In this document: positions 25,276 through 34,373 of the stretch, one piece after another
Position numbering within the stretch: the stretch's first letter is position 1
How the letters are laid out: every line of letters starts with the position of its first letter
From: Streptomyces ficellus
GTDB taxonomy: Bacteria; Actinomycetota; Actinomycetes; Streptomycetales; Streptomycetaceae
Reading direction: 5' to 3'
Length of the DNA stretch: 64,000 nt
NCBI RefSeq assembly: GCF_030406405.1
Contig: NZ_JAUEPL010000001.1
Location: 1-64,000, forward strand
Notes under the pieces: model-generated
The model's input: only the letters and a program-made list of their open reading frames with translations
Database searches by the model: none
What the model was told of the DNA's origin: nothing
Program-made: the position numbers and the translations under genes

Positions 25276-26127
25276 ATGGATGAGGCGCGGGCGCGGGAGG
25301 TTCTGGCCGCCGCGGGACTGGAACGCGGGGCGGCGCTGCTGGCGCTGGGCGAGAACGCCGTCTTCGCCGCCGGGGACCTGGTGGTCAAGGTCGGCCGGGA
25401 CGTGGAACTGCTGGAGCGGGCGGAGCGGGAGGTCGCCATCTCGTCCTGGCTCGCGGAGTCGGACATTCCGGTGGTACGGGCGGCCGAGCCGAAGCCCCGC
25501 CTGGTGGAGGGGCACCCGGTGACGGTCTGGCACCGGCTGCCCGACGCCGTACGCCCGCCGGAGCCCCGGGACCTGGCGCCGCTGCTGCGCCGCGTCCACG
25601 CGCTCGCCGAGCCGCCGTTCCCGCTGCCGCGCCGGGACCTGCTGGGTGGCGTGGAGCGCTGGCTGCGGCTCGCGGGCGACGCGATCGACCCGGTCGACGC
25701 GGCCTACCTGCGTGAGCGCCGCGACGCGTTCGCCGAAGCGGCCGCCGCGCTCACGCCACGGCTGACGCCCGGGCCGATCCACGGCGACGCGCTGCCGCGC
25801 AACGTGCATATCGGCCCGGACGGGCCGGTACTGGTCGACCTGGAGACGTTCTCGGCCGACCTGCGCGAACACGACCTGGTGGTCCTGCTCCTGTCCCGGG
25901 ACCGCTACGGCCTCGACCCGGCCGCCTACGACGCGTTCACCGAGGCGTACGGCTGGGACGTGCGCGAGTGGGACGGCTGCGCCGTGCTGCGCGGCGCCCG
26001 GGAGACCGCGAGCTGCGCCTGGGTGGCCCAGCACGCGCCGTCGAACCCGAAGGCGCTGGCGGAGTTCCGCCGCCGGGTGGCCTCGCTGCGGGACGACGAC
26101 CCGGAAATCCGCTGGCATTCGTTCTGA
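25276..26127 (+). CDS. APH-type phosphotransferase
   Basis: 283 residues of the aminoglycoside/choline kinase-like fold. The catalytic loop is PGPIHGDALPRNVHIG with Asp in HGD, and the metal-binding Asp is in VLVDLETFSAD. The N-lobe lysine is in LVVKVGRDVELLERAEREV. Substrates in this superfamily range from antibiotics to homoserine and sugars, and none can be assigned here. ATG 25276 follows GGAGGGACGGGCGCG. Confidence 0.85.
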   Translation: MDEARAREVLAAAGLERGAALLALGENAVFAAGDLVVKVGRDVELLERAEREVAISSWLAESDIPVVRAAEPKPRLVEGHPVTVWHRLPDAVRPPEPRDLAPLLRRVHALAEPPFPLPRRDLLGGVERWLRLAGDAIDPVDAAYLRERRDAFAEAAAALTPRLTPGPIHGDALPRNVHIGPDGPVLVDLETFSADLREHDLVVLLLSRDRYGLDPAAYDAFTEAYGWDVREWDGCAVLRGARETASCAWVAQHAPSNPKALAEFRRRVASLRDDDPEIRWHSF

Positions 26128-26163
26128 GAACATGAACTCCCTTTCGTGAACCGGAGGTTCGGC

Positions 26164-27015
26164 ATGCGTATGGAGCTCAGCGAGGTGACCCTTGAGGTCC
26201 AGGACAACGAGGTCCAGGACAACGGGACCGGCCGGGACCCCGTCCTGCTGTTGCACGGCTTCCCCGACACCCATGCCGTCTGGCGCCACCAGGTGCGGGC
26301 GCTGGACGCCGCCGGGTACCGCACCATCGCGCCCGACCTGCGCGGCTTCGGCGCCTCCGACCGGCCGGAGGAGACCGCGGCGTACGCCCCGCACCGGATC
26401 GTCGCCGACCTGGTGGAGCTCCTGGACCGGCTCGACATCGGCCGCGTCCACCTGGTCGGGCACGACTGGGGCTCGGGCATCGCCCAGTCGCTGGCCCTGA
26501 CCGACCGGGCCCGGGTGGCGAGTCTGTCCCTGCTGTCCGTGGGGCACCTCGGCGGCCTGCTGGGCGCGGGCTGGGAGCAGCGCCAGCGCTCCTGGTACAT
26601 GCTGCTGTTCCAACTGACGGGGCTCGCCGAGGAGTGGCTCTCCCGCGACGACTTCGCCAACCTGCGCGACATGCTCGCCGAGCACCCCGACGCCGACGAG
26701 GTGGTGGAGCGCCTGCGCGAGCCGGGTGCGCTCACGTCCGCGCTGTCGCTGTACCGGGCTGGTCTGCGCCCCGAGGTACTGTTCGGCCCGGAGCAGCCGC
26801 TGCCGTCACTGCCGGGCCCGGTCCTGGGCGTATGGAGCACCGGTGACCGCTTCCTCACCGAGGGGTCGATGGCCGGTACGGGGAAGTACGTCGACGGTTG
26901 CTGGCGGTACGAGCGGATCGAGGGCGCCGGCCACTGGCTGCAACTGGACGCTCCCGAGCGGGTGAACACGCTGCTGCTGGACTTCTTCGCGGAGCAGCGC
27001 CGGGGTGGGCGCTGA
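26164..27015 (+). CDS. Alpha/beta hydrolase, epoxide hydrolase-like
   Basis: 283 residues. Oxyanion-hole motif LLLHGFPDTHAVWRHQV, nucleophile elbow LVGHDWGSGIAQSL with Asp in the Ser/Asp position (H-D-W typical of epoxide hydrolases and dehalogenases), acid in the later STGDRFL segment, and catalytic His in GAGHWLQLDAPE. The N-terminus contains a short internal repeat (EVQDNEVQDN). ATG 26164 has GGAGG seven bases upstream; GTG 26146 is less likely. Substrate unknown. Confidence 0.87.
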   Translation: MRMELSEVTLEVQDNEVQDNGTGRDPVLLLHGFPDTHAVWRHQVRALDAAGYRTIAPDLRGFGASDRPEETAAYAPHRIVADLVELLDRLDIGRVHLVGHDWGSGIAQSLALTDRARVASLSLLSVGHLGGLLGAGWEQRQRSWYMLLFQLTGLAEEWLSRDDFANLRDMLAEHPDADEVVERLREPGALTSALSLYRAGLRPEVLFGPEQPLPSLPGPVLGVWSTGDRFLTEGSMAGTGKYVDGCWRYERIEGAGHWLQLDAPERVNTLLLDFFAEQRRGGR

Positions 27016-27054
27016 CCAGGACGCCGCTCGCCGCGCCGATCGCCCGACGGCGGT

Positions 27055-27777
27055 TCAGCCCGCCACCGCGGCCGCCTCGCGCAGCGGCCAGGCCGGGTCT
27101 ATCACGGCGTCCGGTGTGCCCTTGCGGCGCAGGAACCGCTGGAAGTCCGCCGCCCACTGCGCGTACCACTGGACCTGCCGCTGGTGCAGCTCACGCGGGG
27201 ACAGGGCGGCCACGGCGGCGTGCCGCTCGGCTATCGCGCGGGCGACCAGCACCGCCGCCAGCGCGTCGGCGGCCGCGTCGTGGGCGTCGTCCAGCACCAC
27301 GCCGTACTCGGCGCAGACCGCCTCCAGGTTCCGCTTGCCCCGGCGGTAGCGGTCGACAGCGCGGTCGATGGTGTACGGGTCGACGACCGGGCCTATCGGT
27401 GCGCCGCCCAGCCGCTCACCGAGGCCGGGCAGCCCGTGCCGCCGCAACTCGGCGGTGAGCAGCGTCAGATCGAAGGCGGCGTTGTACGCGACGACGGGCA
27501 CTCCCCGCGTCCAGTACCCGGCGAGGGTGTCGGCGAGCTCGTCCGCCACCTCCCGGACCGGGCGGCCCTCGGCCACGGCGCGCTCGTTGCTGATGCCGTG
27601 GATCGCCGAGGCCTGAGCGGGGATCCGGATGCCCGGATCGGCCAGCCAGTCGCGGCGTACCACCACGTCCCCGCCCCGGACCTCCACGACCGCGGCTGTC
27701 ACGATGCGCGCTTCGAGCGGCTCCGTCCCCGTCGTCTCCAGATCGAAGCCGACGAGCGTCTCCCCGTGCCAGCCCAT
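27055..27777 (-). CDS. DnaQ-like 3'-5' exonuclease
   Basis: 240 residues of the DEDDh exonuclease family. Exo I GFDLETTGTEP, Exo II NAAFDLTLL, and Exo III HDAAADALA with the catalytic His. HGISNERA also fits. It lacks polymerase or helicase domains, so it is a stand-alone proofreading or RNase T-like enzyme. ATG 27777 has GAGGAGGAG upstream; an earlier start would add a His/Arg-rich segment. Confidence 0.9.
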   Translation of the reverse strand: MGWHGETLVGFDLETTGTEPLEARIVTAAVVEVRGGDVVVRRDWLADPGIRIPAQASAIHGISNERAVAEGRPVREVADELADTLAGYWTRGVPVVAYNAAFDLTLLTAELRRHGLPGLGERLGGAPIGPVVDPYTIDRAVDRYRRGKRNLEAVCAEYGVVLDDAHDAAADALAAVLVARAIAERHAAVAALSPRELHQRQVQWYAQWAADFQRFLRRKGTPDAVIDPAWPLREAAAVAG

Positions 27778-27913
27778 GCTGCTCCTCCTCGCGGTGCTGT
27801 GGTGCGCCCCCCTGCGGTGCACTCCCCCTGTGGGCTTTCACCCTCCCACGCACCACTGACAACGCCGCTCGGACGGGCCTCGACCGGCCTATGACCGGCG
27901 TGGCGACGGTCCG

Positions 27914-29155
27914 TCAGGAGACCGGCCGCGAGTCGGCCCAGACCGACTCGAACTCCTCGCGGTAGGTCTCGAACAGCCCGTGGTCACTCTCCGTCCCGGA
28001 CGTGACGACCGCTCGCCTGCCGCCGCGCAGCACCAGCACCGGTGCCTCCATGCCGCGGGCCCGGCGCAGGTAGGACTGGACGACGCCCACCCCGTCGGGA
28101 CCGTCGCCATCGACGAGGTACGCGGTGAAGCGCGGCGTCTCGTCGAAGACCTGGATCTCGAAGGCGCCCGGGTCGCGCAGCTTGGAGCGCACGCGCCGCA
28201 TATGGAGGATGTTCATTTCCACCGAGCGGCTCAATTCGCCCTTTCTGATCCCGAGTTCCCTTTCGCGCCGTTTGACGGCGCTGCTGGCCGGGTTGAGGAA
28301 CAGCAGTCGTATCCGGCAGCCCGATTCGGCGAGCCGCACCAGCCGCCGCCCGGAGAAGTTCTGCACGAGGAGGTTCAGGCCTATGCCGATGGCGTCGAGG
28401 CGCCGCGCCCCGCCGAAGAGGTCCTCTGCGGGCAGCTGCCGCTGGAGCCGGACCCGGTCGGGGTGCACGGACACCACATCCGCGTACCGGTCGCCGACGA
28501 GGTCCTCCACCGCGTCGACCGGCAGCCGGTGCGCGGACGGCACGCCCGCGCCGCCGCCGAGGATCTCCAGCAGCCGGGCCGAGGCCCTCTCGGACTGGTC
28601 GAGGACCGTGCGGGAGAGCGCGCGGTTGCGGGAGACGACGTTGCGGGTGACCTCCAGCTCGTCCAGGGCGAGCTCCAGGTCGCGACGGTCGTCGAAGTAC
28701 GGCTCGAAACAGGGCCAGTGCTGGACCATCAGCTCGCGCAGCTGGGGCAGCGTGAGGAAGCTGAGCACATTGTCGTCGGCGGGGTCCAGGAGGTAGCCCT
28801 TGCGGCGCGAGACCTCCCGTACGGCGACGGCCCGCTGGACCCATTCCTGACCGGCGGGCCCGGCGGCGGCCACCACCCAGTCATCGCCGTGGACGGGTTC
28901 GTAGACGGGCCGCAGCACGGCGGCCACGACGGCACGCAATCGCTGTTCGACCAGATTCAGCCAGATATAGGCGCGCCCCGCCCGCTGAGCACGGGTCCGC
29001 ACCTCGCTCCAGGCCTCCGCACCCCAGTCCAGTTCCGCACCGATCTCCATCGGCCGGGCGAGTGAGACCGCTCCGGGCGGGACATCAGCGGGGTCAGAGG
29101 AGTCCCCCTGATGACCTGAGTCACCTGGGGGCAGCTCCAGCCCTCCCGAGCTCAC
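27914..29155 (-). CDS. SAV2148-type HEPN domain protein
   Basis: 413 residues, conserved across Streptomyces and named after SAV2148; no activity is established. Recognisable stretches are LDWGAEAWSEVRTRAQRAGR, LSFLTLPQLRELMVQHWPCF and NFSGRRLVRLAESGCRIRLL. The first half is the predicted HEPN helical region, a fold used by RNases and toxins. The second half (LLFLNPASSAVKRRERELG, FTAYLVDGDGPD) resembles a phospholipase D or TIR-like sensor sandwich, an idea from pattern only. I chose GTG 29155 because homologues begin MSSGGLELPP; the frame is open to a TTG at 29200. Confidence 0.78.
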   Translation of the reverse strand: MSSGGLELPPGDSGHQGDSSDPADVPPGAVSLARPMEIGAELDWGAEAWSEVRTRAQRAGRAYIWLNLVEQRLRAVVAAVLRPVYEPVHGDDWVVAAAGPAGQEWVQRAVAVREVSRRKGYLLDPADDNVLSFLTLPQLRELMVQHWPCFEPYFDDRRDLELALDELEVTRNVVSRNRALSRTVLDQSERASARLLEILGGGAGVPSAHRLPVDAVEDLVGDRYADVVSVHPDRVRLQRQLPAEDLFGGARRLDAIGIGLNLLVQNFSGRRLVRLAESGCRIRLLFLNPASSAVKRRERELGIRKGELSRSVEMNILHMRRVRSKLRDPGAFEIQVFDETPRFTAYLVDGDGPDGVGVVQSYLRRARGMEAPVLVLRGGRRAVVTSGTESDHGLFETYREEFESVWADSRPVS

Positions 29156-29634
29156 CCGCGCACCGCCTTCTGCTCCTGGACGCCCGTCTCCAACGATCAA
29201 GGAAGGGTACTCCGGGACCGGGAGGAGATGCAGCAGGATGCCCAGGCTCCTTACTCAACGCCCATGATTCTTAAGGCCCTTCCGGCCGGCGGGACCGACC
29301 GGAGTGAGCGGATTCACCATGGTGACGCCGCCGGCGCCGGCCCGGCCGGCCGCCGCAGCCCCCACGGGTGACGGCGTGCGGCACGGGGCTCGCCACGGGC
29401 GACACCCGGGAACGCGAAGTTGACCCGGGGCAAGCGGACGGCCACCGCACGCACCCCCGGTATGGTGATCCCACAAATCCGGCACAAGGGGGCGTTTTCC
29501 GGCCAGCGCCCCCTTCGCGCCCCGTGGTCACCCGGTAGGACCGGCCGAAGTCCTAGGAGCTCGCACCACTTTCGGGGAGGATTCTGGCTCAAGTGACACC
29601 CATCAGCCGGATCAGAAGTGGAAGAGTCTTATCT
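29156..29634. promoter_or_regulatory. Long divergent intergenic region before glgX
   Basis: About 480 bases with no convincing gene. It holds a 9-bp inverted repeat (29486-29494 with 29507-29515, AAGGGGGCG and its complement, loop of 12) and a second one (TAGGAC 29536-29541 with GTCCTA 29550-29555, loop of 8). Both could be leader hairpins or operators for glgX. I could not fix a promoter for either flanking gene. Confidence 0.5.
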
Positions 29635-31758
29635 ATGCAGGTCTGGCCGGGACAGGCGTATCCACTCGGTGCCACCTACGACGGCGCCGGCACCAACTTC
29701 GCGGTCTTCTCGGAGGCCGCCGACCGAATCGAGCTGTGTCTGCTCCATGACGACGGCTCGGAGACCGCGGTGGAGCTGCGGGAGACCGACGCGTTCGTAC
29801 GGCACGCGTACCTGCCCGGCGTGATGCCGGGCCAGCGGTACGGGTTCCGGGTCCACGGACCGTACGCGCCGGAGCGCGGACAGCGCTGCAACTCCGCCAA
29901 GCTGCTCCTCGATCCGTACGCGCGGGCGGTCGCGGGCGCCATCGACTGGGGGGAGGCGGTGTACGGCTACCACTTCGGCAGACCGGACTCCCGCAACGAC
30001 CTCGACTCGGCGCCGCACACGATGTCGTCGGTCGTCGTCAACCCGTACTTCGACTGGGGTGACGACCGCCCGCCGCGTACCGACTACCACCGCACGGTGA
30101 TCTACGAGGCGCACGTCAAGGGCCTGACGATGCTCCACCCCGCCCTGCCGGACGAGCTGCGCGGTACGTACGCGGGCCTGGCCCACCCCGCCGTCATCGA
30201 GCACCTGACGGAACTGGGTGTCACGGCGCTCGAACTGATGCCGGTGCACCAGTTCGTCAACGACCACCGGCTCGTGGACGCCGGGATGGCCAACTACTGG
30301 GGCTACAACACGATCGGGTTCTTCGCCCCGCACAACGCGTACGCCTCCTGGGGCGACCGGGGCCAGCAGGTGCTGGAGTTCAAGTCGGCGGTGCGCGCGC
30401 TGCACCAGGCGGGCATCGAGGTCATCCTGGACGTGGTCTACAACCACACGGCCGAGGGCAACCACCTGGGCCCGACGCTCTCCTTCCGGGGCCTGGACAA
30501 CCCCTCGTACTACCGGCTCGTCGAGGACAATCCCCGGTACTACATGGACACCACCGGCACCGGGAACTCGCTGCTGATGCGCTCGCCGCACGTGCTCCAG
30601 CTGATCATGGACTCGCTGCGGTACTGGGTGACGGAGATGCACGTCGACGGGTTCCGCTTCGACCTGGCGGCGACGCTGGCGCGCCAGTTCCACGAGGTGG
30701 ACCGGCTGTCGTCGTTCTTCGACCTGGTCCAGCAGGACCCGGTGGTCAGCCAGGTCAAGCTGATCGCCGAGCCCTGGGACGTGGGCGAGGGCGGCTACCA
30801 GGTGGGCAATTTCCCGCCATTGTGGACGGAGTGGAACGGCAAGTACCGGGACACGGTCCGTGACCTGTGGCGTGGCGAGCCGCGTACGCTCGCCGAGTTC
30901 GCGTCCCGGCTCACCGGCTCCTCCGACCTCTACCAGGACGACGGGCGCCGCCCGCTCGCCTCCATCAACTTCGTGACCTGCCACGACGGCTTCACGCTGC
31001 GTGATCTCGTCTCGTACAACGACAAGCACAACGAGGCGAACGGCGAGGGCAACCGGGACGGCGAGAGCCACAACCGCTCCTGGAACTGCGGCGCCGAGGG
31101 CGAGACCGACGACGAGCGGATCACCGAGCTGCGCGCCCGCCAGATGCGCAACTTCATCGCCACGCTGATGCTGTCGCAGGGCGTCCCGATGCTGAGCCAC
31201 GGCGACGAGTTCGGCCGTACGCAGGGGGGCAACAACAACGCGTACTGCCAGGACAACGAGGTCGCCTGGGTGCACTGGCCGGACGAGGACTCCGAGGCGG
31301 CGAGGTCGCTGCTGGAGTTCACCCGTTCGATGGTGTGGCTGCGACGCGACCACCCCGTCTTCCGGCGGCGGCGCTTCTTCCACGGGCGGCCGGTCGAGGG
31401 CACCCACGACGACCTGTCGGACATCAACTGGTTCACCCCCGGGGGTGACGAGATGAGGGCGCGGGACTGGCAGGCGGCACACGCCAAGGCCCTGTCGGTG
31501 TTCCTGAACGGCAGTGCGATCTCCGAGCCGGGACCGCGCGGCGAGCGGATCGCGGACGACTCGTTCCTGCTGATGTTCAACGCGAGCGCCGAGGACTTGG
31601 AGTTCGTGGTGCCGGTCAATCACGGGCGCCAGTGGCAGGTGGTGGTGGACACGGCCGTCCCGGAGGGCGTCGAGCCGGGCCAGGGCCCCAAGGTCGCGGC
31701 GGGCGACCGGCTCACCCTGATCGGCCGCAGCCTGACGGTCCTGCGCCGCCCGGCCTGA
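29635..31758 (+). CDS. glgX: Glycogen debranching enzyme GlgX
   Basis: 707-residue GH13 enzyme that hydrolyses alpha-1,6 branch points of glycogen or limit dextrins. An N-terminal CBM48 domain (YDGAGTNFAVFSEAADRIEL) precedes the catalytic barrel: region I VVYNHTAEGN, region II DGFRFDLAAT with the Asp nucleophile, region III IAEPWDVGEGG with the Glu acid, region IV FVTCHDGFT. ATG 29635 is chosen (MQVWPGQAYPLG, as in homologues) over GTG 29593. Next to treY, this debranching enzyme plays the TreX part, supplying linear maltodextrins. Confidence 0.92.
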   Translation: MQVWPGQAYPLGATYDGAGTNFAVFSEAADRIELCLLHDDGSETAVELRETDAFVRHAYLPGVMPGQRYGFRVHGPYAPERGQRCNSAKLLLDPYARAVAGAIDWGEAVYGYHFGRPDSRNDLDSAPHTMSSVVVNPYFDWGDDRPPRTDYHRTVIYEAHVKGLTMLHPALPDELRGTYAGLAHPAVIEHLTELGVTALELMPVHQFVNDHRLVDAGMANYWGYNTIGFFAPHNAYASWGDRGQQVLEFKSAVRALHQAGIEVILDVVYNHTAEGNHLGPTLSFRGLDNPSYYRLVEDNPRYYMDTTGTGNSLLMRSPHVLQLIMDSLRYWVTEMHVDGFRFDLAATLARQFHEVDRLSSFFDLVQQDPVVSQVKLIAEPWDVGEGGYQVGNFPPLWTEWNGKYRDTVRDLWRGEPRTLAEFASRLTGSSDLYQDDGRRPLASINFVTCHDGFTLRDLVSYNDKHNEANGEGNRDGESHNRSWNCGAEGETDDERITELRARQMRNFIATLMLSQGVPMLSHGDEFGRTQGGNNNAYCQDNEVAWVHWPDEDSEAARSLLEFTRSMVWLRRDHPVFRRRRFFHGRPVEGTHDDLSDINWFTPGGDEMRARDWQAAHAKALSVFLNGSAISEPGPRGERIADDSFLLMFNASAEDLEFVVPVNHGRQWQVVVDTAVPEGVEPGQGPKVAAGDRLTLIGRSLTVLRRPA

Positions 31759-31994
31759 CCAGCGGCGGGCGATCCGGGGGCGCGGAGTGGGGTGGGGCGC
31801 GGTGGTGGCGGGGCGCGCGGTGCGGGGTGGGGTGCGATAGCGGTGGGGCGCGGTGCGGGGCGTGCCGCCCGGCACCGCGCGCCCCGCGTCCGCGCCTTAC
31901 GCGCGCCGGCGCGTCATGCGACACGCGCGCCAGTCCGGGGTAAATCGCATGAGCGGATGACACATGAGCCGCTCAAGCGGGTACGTACGTTCGC
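31759..31994. promoter_or_regulatory. Intergenic region before treY with inverted repeats
   Basis: The left half is G-rich low complexity built from GGGGCGCGG-like units. On the right, TGAGCGG (31950-31956) and CCGCTCA (31969-31975) form a 7-bp dyad with a 12-base spacer, and a further AGCGG follows at 31976-31980. These three half-sites, 15-45 bases before the treY ATG, may be an operator. Confidence 0.45.
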
Positions 31995-34355
31995 ATGACG
32001 CCCAACTCCACCTATCGGCTCCAGATCCAGCCGGACTTCCCGTTCTCGGCCGCCGGGGAAGCGGTGCCGTACATCGCCTCGCTCGGGGTATCACACCTGC
32101 ATCTGTCGCCGGTCCTGGAGGCGGTCCCCGGCTCGACGCACGGGTACGACGTCACCGACCACAGCCGGGTGCGCGAGGAGCTGGGCGGGGAGGAGGGCTT
32201 GCGGGCCCTCGCCGCCACGGCCCGCGCGCACGGGCTCGGTCTGGTCGTGGACCTCGTGCCCAACCACATGGCCGCCGTGCCCCGTCACAACCGGGCGCTG
32301 TGGGAGGTGCTGCGGGAGGGGCCCGCGTCCCCGTACGCGCGCTGGTTCGACATCGACTGGGAGGCGGGCGGCGGGAAGGTGCTCCTGCCGGTGCTGGCCG
32401 GCCGGGTCGGTGACGAGCTGGCGGACATGCGCGCCGAGGGCGGGACGCTGCGCTACGGCGAGCAGGAGTTCCCGCTGCGGCCGGGTACGGAGGGGCTGGC
32501 CCTGCCGGAGCTGCTGGACGCCCAGTGGTACCGGCTGAGCTGGTGGCGGCTGGCCCGTACGGAGCTGAACTACCGGCGGTTCTTCACCATCTCGGACCTC
32601 ATCGGGGTGCGGGTCGAGGACCCCGGGGTGTTCGAGGCGACGCACGCCAAGGTCGTGGAGCTGGTGCGGGACGGCGTGATCGAGGGGCTGCGGATCGACC
32701 ACCCGGACGGGCTCGCGGATCCGGAGGCGTATCTGCGGCAGCTGGACCGGGCGACGGGCGGGGCGTGCTGGACGGTGGTGGAGAAGATCCTCACCGGGGA
32801 GGAACGGCTGCCCGCGCGGTGGCCGGTCGCGGGCACCACCGGCTATGACGCGCTGCGGCACGTGGACGGGCTGTTCGTGGACGAGGCCGGCGCGGCGGAA
32901 CTGGCCGAGCAGTACCGGCGCTTCGCGAACCCGGCCGGCGACCGGGGCGGCCACTGGGAGGCGACGGCGCGCCGGGCCGCGTACAAGGTGGTGACGCACG
33001 CGCTGGCGTCGGAGGTGGCGTTCCTGACCCGGACCGCCGCGCGGATTTGCGACGGCACGGACCCGGCCCTGCGCGACCACGCGCCGTGGGCGCTGCGGGC
33101 CGCGATCCGGGAGCTGCTGATCCGGGTGCCGGTCTACCGTCCCTACGGGACGGGGGCGGAGGACATCCTCACCGAGGAGGCGGCGCGGGAGGTGAAGGCG
33201 ACGTTCACGGTCCCCGAGGAGGCGGCGGCCGTCGATGTCGTCCGGGACCTGGCGCTGGGCCGGCTCGGTGAGGGCCCTGATCACACCGCCTTCCGGGTGC
33301 GGTTCGCGCAGACCTCGTCGGCGCTGCGGGCGAAGTCCGTCGAGGACACGGCGTTCTACCGGTACACGCCGCTGATCTCGGCGAACGAGGTGGGCGGGGA
33401 CCCGGGCAGGCCCGCCGTGAGCCCGGATCGGTTCCACGCGTACTGCGAGCGGCTGGCCCGCGACTGGCCGGCGACCGGGACGGTGCTGTCCACGCACGAC
33501 ACCAAGCGCAGCGCCGACGTACGGGCGCGGATCGCGGTCCTGTCGGAGTGCCCGCAGCGGTGGGCCAAGCTGCTGGACGACGTCGCGGCGACGCCCGCGC
33601 CGGACGGGCAGGTGGCGTGGACGGCATGGCAGACGGCGCTGGGCCTGGGGTATCCGTACGCGGACCGGCTGGCGCCCGCGGTGCTGAAGGCGGTGCGGGA
33701 GGCGGGGCTGCACACCTCCTGGACGGAGCCGGACCCGGCGTACGAGCGGGCCGTGCTGGACTTCGTGGACGCGGGCCCGTCCGGTCCGCCGCAGTACACG
33801 GTCTCCCTGCTGGCCCGCGACCTGGAGCCGTACGTACGGGCGAACACGCTCGGCGCGGCGCTGGTCCACCTGACCATGCCGGGCGTGCCGGACCTGTACC
33901 AGGAGACCGAGCGGGTGTATCTGGCGCTGGTCGACCCGGACAACCGGCGGCCCTTCCAGGAGGGCCCGCCGGACGAGAAGACGGCCGTGACGCGTGCGGC
34001 GCTGTGGCTGCGGCGGCGCAGTCCGGAGGTGTTCGGCGCGTCGGGGACGTATCTGCCGCTGGCGGCGAGCGGCCCGGCGGCGGCGCACTGTGTGGCGTTC
34101 TGCCGTTCGGGGGAAGTCATCACGGCGGTCACGCGGCTGTCGCTGCGGCTGGCGGAGGGCGGTGGCTGGGGCGACACGTCACTGACACTGCCGGAGGGGC
34201 GGTGGTTCGACGCCGTGGACGCGGGGCGGGAGTTCCCGGGCGGGGAGCCGGTGCCGCTGGTGGATCTGTTCGCGGCACGGCCGGTGGCGCTGCTGAGCCG
34301 CCGCCCGGTACAGGACGAGGCGGTACGGGAGGAGGCGGTACGGGACGAGGACTGA
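31995..34355 (+). CDS. treY: Maltooligosyl trehalose synthase TreY
   Basis: 786-residue GH13 isomerase that converts the reducing-end alpha-1,4 link of a maltodextrin to the alpha,alpha-1,1 link of trehalose. Family motifs: TYRLQIQPDFPFSAAGE at the very N-terminus, LVVDLVPNHMA, GLRIDHPDGLADPEAY with the Asp nucleophile, VVEKILTGEE with the Glu, and STHDTKRSADVRAR. The start has no Shine-Dalgarno sequence. A C-terminal acidic repeat (DEAVREEAVRDED) ends the protein. It works in sequence with TreZ. Confidence 0.94.
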   Translation: MTPNSTYRLQIQPDFPFSAAGEAVPYIASLGVSHLHLSPVLEAVPGSTHGYDVTDHSRVREELGGEEGLRALAATARAHGLGLVVDLVPNHMAAVPRHNRALWEVLREGPASPYARWFDIDWEAGGGKVLLPVLAGRVGDELADMRAEGGTLRYGEQEFPLRPGTEGLALPELLDAQWYRLSWWRLARTELNYRRFFTISDLIGVRVEDPGVFEATHAKVVELVRDGVIEGLRIDHPDGLADPEAYLRQLDRATGGACWTVVEKILTGEERLPARWPVAGTTGYDALRHVDGLFVDEAGAAELAEQYRRFANPAGDRGGHWEATARRAAYKVVTHALASEVAFLTRTAARICDGTDPALRDHAPWALRAAIRELLIRVPVYRPYGTGAEDILTEEAAREVKATFTVPEEAAAVDVVRDLALGRLGEGPDHTAFRVRFAQTSSALRAKSVEDTAFYRYTPLISANEVGGDPGRPAVSPDRFHAYCERLARDWPATGTVLSTHDTKRSADVRARIAVLSECPQRWAKLLDDVAATPAPDGQVAWTAWQTALGLGYPYADRLAPAVLKAVREAGLHTSWTEPDPAYERAVLDFVDAGPSGPPQYTVSLLARDLEPYVRANTLGAALVHLTMPGVPDLYQETERVYLALVDPDNRRPFQEGPPDEKTAVTRAALWLRRRSPEVFGASGTYLPLAASGPAAAHCVAFCRSGEVITAVTRLSLRLAEGGGWGDTSLTLPEGRWFDAVDAGREFPGGEPVPLVDLFAARPVALLSRRPVQDEAVREEAVRDED

Positions 34356-34373
34356 GCCTTCCCGGAAGCGTCG

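Noticed and set aside
29257..29600. Short reverse ORFs in the gap before glgX
   Set aside because: Three overlapping frames with no ribosome site or domain; explained by base composition.
29629..31875. 748-codon ORF antisense to glgX, and similar ones opposite treY, treZ and the liv genes
   Set aside because: All are antisense reflections of strongly supported GH13 or ABC genes.
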